From JADLHS01 sp964539515 (lineage in GTDB: Bacteria > Verrucomicrobiota > Verrucomicrobiia > Limisphaerales > JADLHS01), in NCBI GenBank assembly GCA_964539515.1, contig CAZIJO010000004.1, positions 21,573 through 85,572 on the forward strand: a DNA stretch of 64,000 nt, given 5' to 3'. The first letter of the stretch is position 1; the number at the start of each line of letters is the position of its first letter. A program made the position numbers and the translations under genes. Positions 35,212 through 44,764 of this stretch are shown piece by piece. The notes beneath the pieces are model-generated. The model ran no database searches. It saw only the letters and a program-made list of their open reading frames with translations, and had not been told where the DNA came from.

Positions 35212-37206
35212 ATGTTGCGCATCGCTCTTGCCCTGATCATTTTGCTCTCTCCCATGCTCCTCCTCCGCGCCGGTGCTGCCTCGGCACGCTTCGAGGGAGA
35301 ACATTACCGTGGCGTGGGTGACACCGAGTATCTCCAGTTGCTGGAAACCGCCCGGCGCATGTTCGAGCCGGATCCGCGGCTGCAAAACCTCGCCATGCTT
35401 TACATGCCGTCGTGGAACGGGCTGGTCGAAGGGCCGACTTGGGACGCATGGTGGATTCAAAACAGCTATGGCACAACGTACTCCATCCTGCCCCTCCTGC
35501 GCGAGCCGTTTGTCACCTTCCTCCAAAACTCGCAGGACCTTTGGTTCGATCAGATGGGCGATGGCCAGCGGGTGGGTGGCGCGCCGCCCTTTGATTGGGT
35601 GGCCCCCGACGGTTGCTTGTGTGACGCGGCGCGGCCCGGCTGGATTGTTTACAAACAGGGGGATGGCCGGACCAAGATTCACGACTGGGGCATGGAATTC
35701 ACCGCGGCCGGTCTCGTCTTGCAAAGTGAATTGCTGCTCATCAGCCGCGACGCTCAGGCCATCGCTCGCTATCTGCCGAAGCTGGAGCGATGCGCCGCCT
35801 TCATCGAGACGCGCCGCGACCCGGCCAACAATCTGTTCCTCGCTGGCCCGGCGGGCAATCTCCTGGCACCGAGCTACGCCGGGTGGCGGCGACCCGATGG
35901 CACGTACGACAAAGCCTATCTTACGGGGCTTTCCATCACCTATCTGGCGGCGTTGGATCGGCTGATTGAATTGGAAAAACTCGCGGGCCGGCCCGGGCAA
36001 GCACAACGCTTCACCGCCTTGCGCCGGTCGGCGAAAGCCGGACTTCAGCAATTGACCACCGCCGAGGGCTATTTCATCCGTTCGCTCGATCCCGATGGCA
36101 CGCGCCACGGCATTTATGGCGCCGAGCGATTCGGCTACTTCGAGGCATCACCGAATCACGACGCCATCGCGTTCCGGATCGCCGACGATGCCCAGGCAAG
36201 GAAGATTTTTCAAAAGATTGCGTCGCTGCCGGAGCTGCGCCCCCATGATTTCATCCTCCCGAATTTTCCGAGCTATGACGACATGTATGAAAAGCCCGAG
36301 GGGCTTTGGGGCTACGGCACCTGGGTCAATGGCGGCCACTGGTCCACTTGCGAAGCGCGGATGATCCTGGGCTATTACCGGCTGGGCCAGTTTGAGGATG
36401 CCCGGCGCTCCCTGCGTCAGCTGCTCAGCTTCGCGGAAAAATTCCGGATGGACAACCCGCTGGTGAAACGCGGTAGCGATGTTTACCAGCCCAATCAACC
36501 CGTGAACCTCACCTACGACGCTTTCGGCCCGCCGGCGGCGTTTATGCGCGGACTTTTCGAGTATCTGTACCGCGCCGACGGCCTCACGCTCGTACCGCAC
36601 CTCCCGCCAGGCGTGACCGAACTCGAGCAGCGCGATCCCGTCCGCTTCGGCAAGAAGCAGGTTTTCCTCTCCGTGGTCGGCAGCGGCCCGATTACGGCGG
36701 TAAACGTCAATGGGCGCAAATGGAAGGCCTTCGATGCCGCATCCGTGTTGCTCGCCCATGACAAAACACCGGACATCGCCCGGGTTGAAATTTTCCTGGG
36801 TGCGGCGAAGCCGGCCTCGCGCCAACTCCCCGAGCGATCTCTTGTTAGCGAATGGAAAAGTCCGACCGCCAGGGCGGTCGTGAGTGATGGCACGCTGGGC
36901 CAGCGGGTCGAGCGGGTGCGTGAATTTCATCGCCAGCTCACCGCGGCGAAACTGGGAAAAACCTACGAGGCGGCGCATGCGCAGTTGATCCTGGACTTTG
37001 CGGAAGCGACGGCCGAACGCCGGGAGTTGGTGCAAACAGACAAAATTCGCCGCCTGCCCGAACCCTCGCAGACCGCCGCCGACAAGTCCTACCCTGATAC
37101 CTTGGGGAAGCTTTGCGATGGACTCGACTCGGTTTTGAAGTCCTACGCAAGCTCGCCGGACGCGTCGCGCAGCAAGATGTTCCTGCTATGGAGCCGCAAA
37201 GAATGA
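35212..37206 (+). CDS. Secreted six-hairpin glycosidase-like protein
   Basis: 664 aa. Signal peptide at the N-terminus if the ATG at 35212 is used (LRIALALIILLSPMLLL ... GAASA); the open frame upstream is not used. The body has the look of an (alpha/alpha)6-barrel glycosidase such as the MGH1/GH63-like group: SWNGLVEGPTWDAWWIQNSYGTT (in parts), acidic candidates in HDWGMEF, YGAERFGYFEASPNHDA and YEKPEGLWGYGTWVNGGHWST. Known: members hydrolyse alpha-linked glycosides. I cannot name a family with confidence. Sits 167 nt after the ThuA gene in the same catabolic block. Confidence 0.7.
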   Translation: MLRIALALIILLSPMLLLRAGAASARFEGEHYRGVGDTEYLQLLETARRMFEPDPRLQNLAMLYMPSWNGLVEGPTWDAWWIQNSYGTTYSILPLLREPFVTFLQNSQDLWFDQMGDGQRVGGAPPFDWVAPDGCLCDAARPGWIVYKQGDGRTKIHDWGMEFTAAGLVLQSELLLISRDAQAIARYLPKLERCAAFIETRRDPANNLFLAGPAGNLLAPSYAGWRRPDGTYDKAYLTGLSITYLAALDRLIELEKLAGRPGQAQRFTALRRSAKAGLQQLTTAEGYFIRSLDPDGTRHGIYGAERFGYFEASPNHDAIAFRIADDAQARKIFQKIASLPELRPHDFILPNFPSYDDMYEKPEGLWGYGTWVNGGHWSTCEARMILGYYRLGQFEDARRSLRQLLSFAEKFRMDNPLVKRGSDVYQPNQPVNLTYDAFGPPAAFMRGLFEYLYRADGLTLVPHLPPGVTELEQRDPVRFGKKQVFLSVVGSGPITAVNVNGRKWKAFDAASVLLAHDKTPDIARVEIFLGAAKPASRQLPERSLVSEWKSPTARAVVSDGTLGQRVERVREFHRQLTAAKLGKTYEAAHAQLILDFAEATAERRELVQTDKIRRLPEPSQTAADKSYPDTLGKLCDGLDSVLKSYASSPDASRSKMFLLWSRKE

Positions 37207-37309
37207 AATGTGAGAACCGGCACTCATTAACGGGGCGGAGCTCCGGTCTGTGCGTCATCCGGACTGGGCTGTCCGCGGTCAGTGGTAACGATCAAATAAC
37301 ATCATCGCT

Positions 37310-38698
37310 ATGAACAAAAACATCACCCGCCGCAGTTTCGTGCAAACCAATCTCACCCTCGCGCTTGCGGCCGGCGCCTTTCCCTCCCTCATTCCGGCCT
37401 CAGCCCTGGGCCGGGACGGCAAAGTCGCCCCGGGTAGCCGGATCGGCGTGGCGCTCATTGGCTGCGGGCCGCAGGGGCGTGGCGTCATGAACGGCGCCCT
37501 GGCCCACGCCGACGCCCGTGTGCTCGCCGTTTGTGATGTGTGGGGCGAACATGCCGAGCAGGCCTGCAAACAGGTCAATGATCACTACAAGGATCAGGGT
37601 TGCCGCACCTACGCGGATTATCGCGAACTCCTCGCGCGACCGGATATTGACGCCGTGATCGTCGGCACGCCGGACCATTGGCATGTCCCGGTATCGATCG
37701 CCGCCGTCAACGCGGGAAAGGATGTTTACCTCGAGAAGCCGATGGGGCTGACGCTGGCCGAGGACAAGCTGCTCCGCAAAGCGGTGTTGAAAAAGAAGCG
37801 GATTTTCCAATTTGGCACGCAACAGCGGTCGGGGCGCGAATTTCAGCGCGCGATCGAACTGGTTCGCAATGGCCGCATCGGCAAGTTGCAGGAGATTTAC
37901 GTCTGGGCGCCCGCCAGCCAACCGGGCGGCGCCACCAACCCGACGACGGCGCCCGCGACGCTCAATTACGATTTCTGGCTCGGGCCGGCACCGGCGACGC
38001 TTTACACCCCGAACAAGGCTGAAGCCAGCGGCGGCAAGGACAAAACATGGTGGTATAACTCCGATTATGCGCTCGGCTTCATCGCCGGCTGGGGCATCCA
38101 CCCGCTGGATATCGCGCTGTGGGGGCATCCGGGAATGTTTGGTGGTCCGATGACCGTCGAGGGCCAGGCGATCTTCCCGAAGAGCGGTGCGTGCAATACG
38201 TCGGTGGCGTGGGATGTGGATTTCCGTTTCGCAGACGGCGTGCGCATGCACTTCCGCGGGACGCCAAATCAATTCAATGAACCGACGCCGCTCACTGATT
38301 TCAGCGAGTGGCAGACCCGCTTTGGCCTCAAGGACCTCCACGGCCATGGCACGCTCTTTCTCGGGAGCGAAGGGTGGGTCGAGGTGCATCGCGGCGGAAT
38401 GCGCACCGGCCCGGAGAAGCTGGGCGAAGAACCGCTGCCGGCCGGCGGCTGGCGTTCGCCGCAAAGTTCGCAGCACCAGCGGAATTTTCTCGAGTGCGTC
38501 CGCAGCCGCCAACCGGCGATCTGCCCCATCGAAGACTCCGTCCAAGGGGACGCACTCTGCCACGTGAGCGACATCGCCACGCGGTTGGGCCGCAAGCTGA
38601 CGTTCGATCCGCGGACGGAGAAGTTTGTTCACGACGCCGAGGCTGATCGCCGGCTGGAGTTGAAACCCATTCGGTCACCGTACAACAAGTGGGGTTAA
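37310..38698 (+). CDS. Gfo/Idh/MocA oxidoreductase with Tat signal (3)
   Basis: 462 aa. Tat leader directly at the start (NITRRSFVQTNLTLALAAG). Cofactor motif ALIGCGPQGRG, standard EKP (YLEKPMGLTLAED), and the C-terminal domain with GFIAGWGIHPLDIALWG, as in a large planctomycete/verrucomicrobial subfamily. Known: exported NAD(P)-binding oxidoreductases acting on sugars. Third such gene in the block and the last plus-strand gene before convergent transcription begins. Confidence 0.9.
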   Translation: MNKNITRRSFVQTNLTLALAAGAFPSLIPASALGRDGKVAPGSRIGVALIGCGPQGRGVMNGALAHADARVLAVCDVWGEHAEQACKQVNDHYKDQGCRTYADYRELLARPDIDAVIVGTPDHWHVPVSIAAVNAGKDVYLEKPMGLTLAEDKLLRKAVLKKKRIFQFGTQQRSGREFQRAIELVRNGRIGKLQEIYVWAPASQPGGATNPTTAPATLNYDFWLGPAPATLYTPNKAEASGGKDKTWWYNSDYALGFIAGWGIHPLDIALWGHPGMFGGPMTVEGQAIFPKSGACNTSVAWDVDFRFADGVRMHFRGTPNQFNEPTPLTDFSEWQTRFGLKDLHGHGTLFLGSEGWVEVHRGGMRTGPEKLGEEPLPAGGWRSPQSSQHQRNFLECVRSRQPAICPIEDSVQGDALCHVSDIATRLGRKLTFDPRTEKFVHDAEADRRLELKPIRSPYNKWG

Positions 38699-38814
38699 CC
38701 GCCGCTGCGGAGGGGGCGGAGGCTGAACGGAACCTTGCGGCCTTGACCGACGCGCAGCGGCTGGCCCCCTGACGGTCATGCCCCGCCCGGAGTCGCCCAG
38801 GGGGATTGTGGAAC

Positions 38815-40215
38815 TCAAGGAAACAATCTCCCGAGCTCCGGCACCGCGAGGGTGAAAATCTGGGTGAAGTCTTTTCCGCTGTAATTGAGCATCGGCTTCC
38901 CGGTGGCATCGCGGGCCGGAACGGATTTGCAGAACGCCAGGACGCGACCATCCGGCGACCAGAGCGCGTCTTGCCGCGCGGGCCCATCGTTCGTGGCCGT
39001 GAGGAACACGGTCTGCCCAAAGTTCCTGCCGGGCTGGACGCAGACGGCCGCGATCCCGCCACTGCTAATGACACAGAGCGCCTTGCCGGAAGGATGCCAT
39101 CGCAGACTGTTGCCGCTGATGTTCGAGAGGCGCGTGACTTGCACCGGGCGCGGGTTCCGATCAATGGCCAGGTCCGAACCGTTCTCGGGAATGATGAACA
39201 CCTGCAGCGCCCCTTGTGCATCATGGGCAAAATAGGCGATGCGTTTTCCGTCCGGGCTTCCGTACGCCGTTCCCGCCGCGAAGGTGTGCGTCAACCGTCG
39301 GATGCTCACGCCCTGCGGTGGGCGCGGGTAACGTTGGGCCGAGCCGGCGTCGGCGGTCGTGATGTCCACCTCGCGGGGCACGTCGGCAACGAACAGGGAC
39401 TGCTCATACGTCACACCATCTTCGTTGCGCACCTTGCCAATGAAGGCGCGTTTCGTCCCCGCCGCATCGACCCAGGCATCCTCGGCGGCACGCTCGATCT
39501 CCCCGGGCTTGGCCGTGCCGCGCGGCACCACCGGCACCAACACCGCAAACCAATGCGTCGCTCCTCCAGGGGCACGGGGATGCAACTCCATGTACCCGAC
39601 CGTCCGCTCATATTGGGGCAACAGCGCATCATCATAGGTGAAGCCGATGCGGCTGCCGGTCCGGCTGTGTTGATGGCTATGGGTGCCCCCGCGATGCGCA
39701 CCGGGCCAGGTGGCGCGATCCGTGGCCACATCCCGATGGTCGAGCCACTGCAATTGCTGCGAGCCGTCCGCGCGAACCTCGGCGCCATTGCGGTTGGTTT
39801 TGGCGTAGGGACCGCGCGCGGCCAATTGTTCGAGCGGCGGGCCATGAATGAACGAGACCTTGTCTTCCCGGGGATGAAAGGAAGCCGCGCCAAGGCCCGG
39901 GGCGGCGAGTTCACTGGTGGAATACGGCGGTGCGTACAACACGGTTTCGACGCCTGAGGCGATCGCGACCTTCTCGATGGTGCGTCCGCGATCAATGCCC
40001 GGGCCAAACGTTTCGCGCGTGTCGTAGCAGAGAAACCGGCCGTCGGCGGAGAAATTGTCGTTGTTGCCGTCGAGCAAGTGGTTCTTGGCGCCGAACGTGA
40101 GTTGCCGCTCGGGCAGCGGGAGGGAGCCATTCATATTGGGATGGACACATCCCGCCGCGAGCAGGGCCAAGCCCAGCGCCGGCAGGAGGAATTCAGTCTT
40201 ACTCTTAATCTTCAT
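38815..40215 (-). CDS. DUF3748 (YidR-like) lipoprotein, TolB-type propeller
   Basis: 466 aa. Lipoprotein signal with LLAAGC near residue 23. The mature part starts QLTFGAKNHLLDGNNDNF and DTRETFGPGIDRGRTIEKV, which is the DUF3748 pattern seen in Escherichia coli YidR, and continues with PD40/TolB-like propeller blades (DGRFLCYDTRE, SPDGKRIAYFAHDAQG, WSPDGRVLAFCKS). Known: YidR is uncharacterised and is associated with sugar-acid utilisation genes. Convergent with the Gfo/Idh/MocA gene; the symporter gene upstream on the same strand (138 nt) may be its operon partner. Confidence 0.78.
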   Translation of the reverse strand: MKIKSKTEFLLPALGLALLAAGCVHPNMNGSLPLPERQLTFGAKNHLLDGNNDNFSADGRFLCYDTRETFGPGIDRGRTIEKVAIASGVETVLYAPPYSTSELAAPGLGAASFHPREDKVSFIHGPPLEQLAARGPYAKTNRNGAEVRADGSQQLQWLDHRDVATDRATWPGAHRGGTHSHQHSRTGSRIGFTYDDALLPQYERTVGYMELHPRAPGGATHWFAVLVPVVPRGTAKPGEIERAAEDAWVDAAGTKRAFIGKVRNEDGVTYEQSLFVADVPREVDITTADAGSAQRYPRPPQGVSIRRLTHTFAAGTAYGSPDGKRIAYFAHDAQGALQVFIIPENGSDLAIDRNPRPVQVTRLSNISGNSLRWHPSGKALCVISSGGIAAVCVQPGRNFGQTVFLTATNDGPARQDALWSPDGRVLAFCKSVPARDATGKPMLNYSGKDFTQIFTLAVPELGRLFP

Positions 40216-40352
40216 CTTACTCCTAATCTACCCGGCCATAGTGCGACGCTGGATCTGTGATGTTGAGATTACGATCATGATGATGATGATGAAGAGTAAG
40301 AACAGAAGTATGCCCGCCAATTACCATCGCGCTCATTGAGTTGACGGGAGAT

Positions 40353-41939
40353 CTATTCATCGGCCGTTTGGCTTCGCCGCCACAGGGTAAGGTTGCTCAC
40401 CTCGCGTGATGAGGGACGGAACAGCCGGGCGACGGTGTATCCCACCGCGAATGTCAGCAGATTGCCGATGATGCCCGTGTAATAGGAATCGAAGTGCGCC
40501 TCCACCGTCTTGATCCAGTCTGCCGGCAGGTAGCCAAGCGCGACCAGCGACATCGCAGCGGAGAAAGCCACGGCGCAGCCGATGCCGATGCCCACCGCCC
40601 GACCATCCACCCGGGTCGTGAGGAAGCCCAGCAGAAAGAGTCCGAGCAATCCGCCGGCGAGTATGGATTGAAACTCCGTCCACAAATGCTGGAGTGTCAT
40701 CGTCTCGGCATGAAACAACCACCCGGCACCGCCAATCATGATCAGCGAACTCCCCAGCGTGATGGCCTTGGCCGCACGCATGTAGTGGGCATCCGTGCGA
40801 TCGGGAACAAGATGGCGGCGGTAGATATCCGTCACCGTGACGGAGGCGATGGAATTCATCGCCGATGACATGCTCGACATGGCCGCGGCCAGCACGGCCG
40901 CAACCACCAAACCCGTAAAGCCCGGGCCCAGTTGTGTCGTGACGAAGAATGGCACAATGCCTTCCGGCTTGGTCACCCCGGTAAGCATTTCGGTCGCGCG
41001 GGGATCCGGAAAGACTTTGTAGAAAACGTAAAGCCCCGTGCCAACCAGCATGAAGTAGCCCCAGGTGGGGAGACACGACCAGCAGCAGATCCACATGGCC
41101 CGGCGGGCGTCCTCGGGCGATTTCGCGGCGCAGTAGCGCTGCACGACTTCCTGGTTCGTCACGTAGTCCGTGAGCCATTGAATCACGCCGACGGCCAGGA
41201 GCATGAGGACGGTTTTCCGCGTCAAGGAAAAGCCCCAGGGAATGGCGTGGATTTGACCATCGCCACCCGTTTCGCCGAAAACCAATTTGCCGTCCGCTGT
41301 GGCGGTCGAAAATAACTGCCCCCACCCGCCGGGCAGTTTCCACACGATCGTACCCAGGATCAGCAAGCCGCCCGCCGTGAGGATGACGGATTGCACCACA
41401 TCGGTCCAGATCACCGCCTCCAGCCCGCCAGCAATGGTGTAATACGCCGTGACCGTCCCTCCGAGCAGCAGGCACATCGGCACGCTCCAACCCGTGAGTG
41501 AGTGCATGAGCAGCGCAACGAGGTATTGGATCATGCTGATACGAATACATTGCGAGAGCAGAAACACACTGGCGCCATAAACGCGGGTCTTCGGACCGAA
41601 CCGCGCCTCCAGATACTCAAACAGGGAGGTCACTTTGCCGCGCCGAAAAAACGGCAGAAGAAAACGCGCCGCGATGAACACGCTGATCGGCAACGTGAGA
41701 CAAATCAGATAACGCAGCCAGGCCGTTTTGAAGGCGTCCGCCGGATACGCGACAAAAGTGATGGAGCTGATCTGCGCGCCAAACAGGGAAACCCCCGCCA
41801 CCCAACCGGGGTAGGAGCGGTTCCCGACAAAATAGCCCTCCGTCGTCCGGACCCGCCGCGCGAAGCGCCAGCCCACACCGATCATGGCGGCGAAATAGAC
41901 GCCAATGACCAGCAGATCGAGAAAGCGCAGCGGAGTCAT
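40353..41939 (-). CDS. Sodium:solute symporter family protein
   Basis: 528 aa, about 13 membrane spans. SSS family hallmarks: FFVGNRS-type loop (EGYFVGNRSYPGWVAG), GAQISSITFVAYPA, and a conserved ITDYVTNQEVVQRY-like segment (LTDYVTNQEVVQRYCAAKS). Known: sodium-driven uptake of sugars, sialic acid, amino acids or carboxylates; the SSS subgroup with this YVTNQE block is common next to sialidase and sugar-acid genes. Likely imports a sugar product of this region. Followed on the same strand by the DUF3748 lipoprotein and preceded 10 nt upstream by the DHS-like gene, which suggests one transcription unit. Confidence 0.88.
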   Translation of the reverse strand: MTPLRFLDLLVIGVYFAAMIGVGWRFARRVRTTEGYFVGNRSYPGWVAGVSLFGAQISSITFVAYPADAFKTAWLRYLICLTLPISVFIAARFLLPFFRRGKVTSLFEYLEARFGPKTRVYGASVFLLSQCIRISMIQYLVALLMHSLTGWSVPMCLLLGGTVTAYYTIAGGLEAVIWTDVVQSVILTAGGLLILGTIVWKLPGGWGQLFSTATADGKLVFGETGGDGQIHAIPWGFSLTRKTVLMLLAVGVIQWLTDYVTNQEVVQRYCAAKSPEDARRAMWICCWSCLPTWGYFMLVGTGLYVFYKVFPDPRATEMLTGVTKPEGIVPFFVTTQLGPGFTGLVVAAVLAAAMSSMSSAMNSIASVTVTDIYRRHLVPDRTDAHYMRAAKAITLGSSLIMIGGAGWLFHAETMTLQHLWTEFQSILAGGLLGLFLLGFLTTRVDGRAVGIGIGCAVAFSAAMSLVALGYLPADWIKTVEAHFDSYYTGIIGNLLTFAVGYTVARLFRPSSREVSNLTLWRRSQTADE

Positions 41940-41949
41940 CGACTGGGTT

Positions 41950-43152
41950 TCATTTGGCCGCGCGCAAGGCTTGCAACATTTGCTCCCGGTTCAACGGTTT
42001 CACGTGGCGCACAATCTCGTCGCGCATCGCCTTGCCCGGTTCGCTTTGCTGCGGATAGGAAAGGAACTGCAATTCGACGCCCAGGGCCACGGAACATTTC
42101 CAGGCCAGCAAAGGCCAGAGGCTGCCGAGGTCGCCGATCAACGGCAGGCTGCCTTCATGGCGCGCAAAGCCGGACATCTCCATGCGGAATGGCACCTTGA
42201 ACATTTTCGTCTTGGGCAACCCGTCGGCGATGGCCTGGGTCACCGCGCTGCCGCCGCGCTCAATTTCCCAAACCTGTTCGAGGGCCGGATCGAGATCAAT
42301 CCGGATGAGGGTCTTGCCCGCCAGACTGTAGCTGTACTGCCCCTGCCACGCCGACCACAAGCCATGGCCCGTGTAGGTTTCGAACGGCCCATCATGAATC
42401 TCCTGCGTCAGGGCAACGCCGGATTCGATGATCACATCGGCGGTCGCCAGCAGCTGGGCCAGACGACGGGCACGCTCGGTGAGCGTCAGACTGTCGCCGA
42501 TGCACAATCCCACCGCCCCGCCACCAATCAGCTGCGGGATTGTGACCAGCACCGGCAAACCGCGCTTGGCACCGATCCCGATCATGGTGCGTTCATCGGC
42601 CCCCAGTCCCGCGACTTCTTCAAACGAACGACCATGTTCACGGGCCAGGGTCATAATCTCCTGGGAAAGGTGCTCCAGCCACAAGCCCATCGGGTAACCA
42701 AGGTTGCCCGCGGCCTTGATGATCGTCTTGCCAGGTGACTGCTTGAGCTTTTCGATCAGGCCCCAGTCAATGGGAATGTGGTGGCCGATGGCGCGGATTG
42801 CGTCGTCGTCCATCATTGTCAGTTCAAATTCTTCCCCACGTGGCAGGATCGCCTTCGGCAGGCCCAACGCTTCGCCGGGACAACGCCTCACCAGATCGAG
42901 CGTGCCACCCATTTCGTGGGAAACCACCGCCGAGCTGGTGGTCACCCCGTCCACCAGGCCGGCTCTCATCAACTCCGCTATCAAGGTGGTGACGCCCTCG
43001 TGGATGTTGGGCCCGCTGCCGGTGATCACCACGACCTTGCCGCCGCGTTGCTTGGCTTCGACGATCCGGGTGACGGCTGCGGTAAACCGGTTTTGCGTCG
43101 CGGCCGGAAGTTCGTTGAACAGGGATTGCAGAAGGGATGGATCAATTTTCAT
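41950..43152 (-). CDS. Conserved hypothetical, possibly deoxyhypusine-synthase-like fold
   Basis: 400 aa, cytoplasmic, no signal. The N-terminal half has a Rossmann-like pattern (GKVVVITGSGPNIHEGV, then LIAELMRAGLVDGVTTSSAVVSHEM) similar in arrangement to deoxyhypusine-synthase-like proteins; the middle has PVLVTIPQLIGGGAVGLCIGD and ADVIIESGVAL. I do not see the conserved catalytic Lys segment of true deoxyhypusine synthase and do not claim that activity. It starts 23 nt after the KdsB gene on the same strand and ends 10 nt before the symporter gene. Function unknown. Confidence 0.7.
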   Translation of the reverse strand: MKIDPSLLQSLFNELPAATQNRFTAAVTRIVEAKQRGGKVVVITGSGPNIHEGVTTLIAELMRAGLVDGVTTSSAVVSHEMGGTLDLVRRCPGEALGLPKAILPRGEEFELTMMDDDAIRAIGHHIPIDWGLIEKLKQSPGKTIIKAAGNLGYPMGLWLEHLSQEIMTLAREHGRSFEEVAGLGADERTMIGIGAKRGLPVLVTIPQLIGGGAVGLCIGDSLTLTERARRLAQLLATADVIIESGVALTQEIHDGPFETYTGHGLWSAWQGQYSYSLAGKTLIRIDLDPALEQVWEIERGGSAVTQAIADGLPKTKMFKVPFRMEMSGFARHEGSLPLIGDLGSLWPLLAWKCSVALGVELQFLSYPQQSEPGKAMRDEIVRHVKPLNREQMLQALRAAK

Positions 43153-43175
43153 GGATCGATTCCAGGATCGCTGGC

Positions 43176-43952
43176 TCAGGTCAGGCCGCGTTCGCGTAGC
43201 ATTTGTTCGGCGCGTTCCAAGTCCGCCAACGTGTCCACGCTGAAGCCGGTGAACTCGTGATCCGGGGCGCGCGTTTCCACGACGCGGAGTTTGAAGCCGT
43301 GTTCGAGCACGCGGAGTTGTTCGAGCGATTCAATCTGCTCCAGCGGCGTTGGCGGCAGCCCGGCGAGCGTCAGCAGGAAGTCGCGGCGGTAAACATAAAG
43401 CCCCACGTGTTCAAACACGCGGTGCGGCACATCCTGGCGCGGATACGGGATGAGCGAGCGCGAAAAATAGAGCGCGTTGCCGGAACGATCCACCACCACT
43501 TTGACGACCGCGGGGTTGGCCAGATCCTCCGGACGATGGACGGGATGCATGAGCGTCGCCATCGGGAGCGCGGGATCGTCGAGCAAAGGTTGCACCGCTT
43601 CCAGAATCATCTCCCCGTCCAGAAACGGCTGGTCGCCCTGCAGGTTCACCACAATGTCTGCGTCCAGCTTCGTCACTGCCTCGGCGAGCCGGTCCGTGCC
43701 GCTGGGATGGTACGGCGCGGTCATGATCACCCGGCCCCCCACCGCTTCCACCGCCCGGACGATGCGTTCATCATCCGTCGCGACGCAAACGGAATCGAGG
43801 CAGCGCGCGGTCAGGCAACGTTCCAGAACGCGCTGGATCATCGGCTTGCCTGCGATCAATCTGAGTGCCTTGCCGGGCAGTCGCGTTGAGCCGTAGCGAG
43901 CGGGGATGATGCCGACGACTTTGGGTTTGTTTGCGGGAGCGGTTTGCGTCAT
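43176..43952 (-). CDS. kdsB: 3-deoxy-manno-octulosonate cytidylyltransferase
   Basis: 258 aa, normal length for KdsB. Nucleotide-binding start GIIPARYGSTRLPGKAL, VATDDERI, SGTDRLAEA, and NLQGDQPFLD, all diagnostic. Known: transfers CMP from CTP to Kdo to make CMP-Kdo for lipopolysaccharide core synthesis, in the cytoplasm. It indicates a Gram-negative outer membrane. Neighbours (DUF1349 upstream by 16 nt, DHS-like downstream by 23 nt) are unrelated to LPS but tightly spaced on the same strand. Confidence 0.95.
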   Translation of the reverse strand: MTQTAPANKPKVVGIIPARYGSTRLPGKALRLIAGKPMIQRVLERCLTARCLDSVCVATDDERIVRAVEAVGGRVIMTAPYHPSGTDRLAEAVTKLDADIVVNLQGDQPFLDGEMILEAVQPLLDDPALPMATLMHPVHRPEDLANPAVVKVVVDRSGNALYFSRSLIPYPRQDVPHRVFEHVGLYVYRRDFLLTLAGLPPTPLEQIESLEQLRVLEHGFKLRVVETRAPDHEFTGFSVDTLADLERAEQMLRERGLT

Positions 43953-43968
43953 GGCAGTTTGATCTCGA

Positions 43969-44601
43969 TTAGTCGGCGCGGTGGGAAATCTCCAGGAACT
44001 CGAACTCGGCCCGAAACCCGTCGCCTTTGGGACTGCAGGCGTAGAGGCCGGCGGCGAGCGGAGGGTTGGTCTCCAGGTCGAGATGCGCGATTCGCATTAG
44101 ATGCCAGTGGGCGTGTTCGTTGGCGGCAAACTCGACGATGAAATCCGACGCCTCCTTTCGGATCCGCAGGCAGACGGCGCGGGTCTCGCGCGGAAAATCC
44201 TGCACCGACCAATCCGAGAAACCGTGATTCGTGACCACGACGCCCAGGCGGGCGGGACCGGCTGGTTCGTATTCCACCGACGTCTTGATCCAACATGACG
44301 GCCCGGCCCGAACCATCAAGCCAGCCTGGTCATACTGGTGCACGGGATGGAAGCGGACTTTGGTTGAGATCGTGAAATCCCCGGTGAATTCAGCGAACAG
44401 AAAATGGCCGTTGTCGGCCCGGAAGCCGTAGTGGGTTTGCTGCCAGAAGTCGGTGGCGGCGGCCGGTTGCACGATCAACGCTGGCAGAGCCGCATCGACC
44501 GTCCAGGTCGGCGGCGGATTCAGCCAGCGCAGTCGCGGATCAAGGGCCGGCTGCTGGAAGCGCTCCCTGAGGATTATTTTGGGGATTCCCGGTTGTGACA
44601 T
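43969..44601 (-). CDS. DUF1349 (concanavalin-like) protein
   Basis: 210 aa, no signal peptide. DUF1349 landmarks: RLRWLNPPPTWTV, DFWQQTHYGF, FTISTKVRFHPVHQYDQAGLMVRAG in parts, and SCWIKTSVEYE. Known: the family has a concanavalin A-like jelly roll and contains the yeast regulator-of-enolase homologue; it may bind or cleave carbohydrate. Cytoplasmic here. It is the first gene of the tightly spaced minus-strand group with KdsB. Exact role unknown. Confidence 0.85.
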   Translation of the reverse strand: MSQPGIPKIILRERFQQPALDPRLRWLNPPPTWTVDAALPALIVQPAAATDFWQQTHYGFRADNGHFLFAEFTGDFTISTKVRFHPVHQYDQAGLMVRAGPSCWIKTSVEYEPAGPARLGVVVTNHGFSDWSVQDFPRETRAVCLRIRKEASDFIVEFAANEHAHWHLMRIAHLDLETNPPLAAGLYACSPKGDGFRAEFEFLEISHRAD

Positions 44602-44640
44602 GGCTGAGTTACTCTTCCTGCCCTAAACCCGAACACTCCT

Positions 44641-44700
44641 CTCCCTGCCCTCTTCTCTCCTGCCGAAGGAGAGGAGAAAGTGACCGCCGGCTGGGAGAGG
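44641..44700. repeat. Degenerate palindromic repeat
   Basis: Imperfect dyad (TTCTCTCCT ... AGGAGAGGAGAA) with purine/pyrimidine-rich surroundings, resembling the palindrome part of the REP-like family but without its GGGTGAGGG tail. Confidence 0.35.
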
Positions 44701-44764
44701 AGAGGCTCATGGGCTCAGGCTCGCGATGCTACTCATTGGGTGGGATCGGCCCAACGGTCGCCCG

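Noticed and set aside
40274..40294. Run of GAT trinucleotides
   Set aside because: Very short and non-coding; no sign of function.
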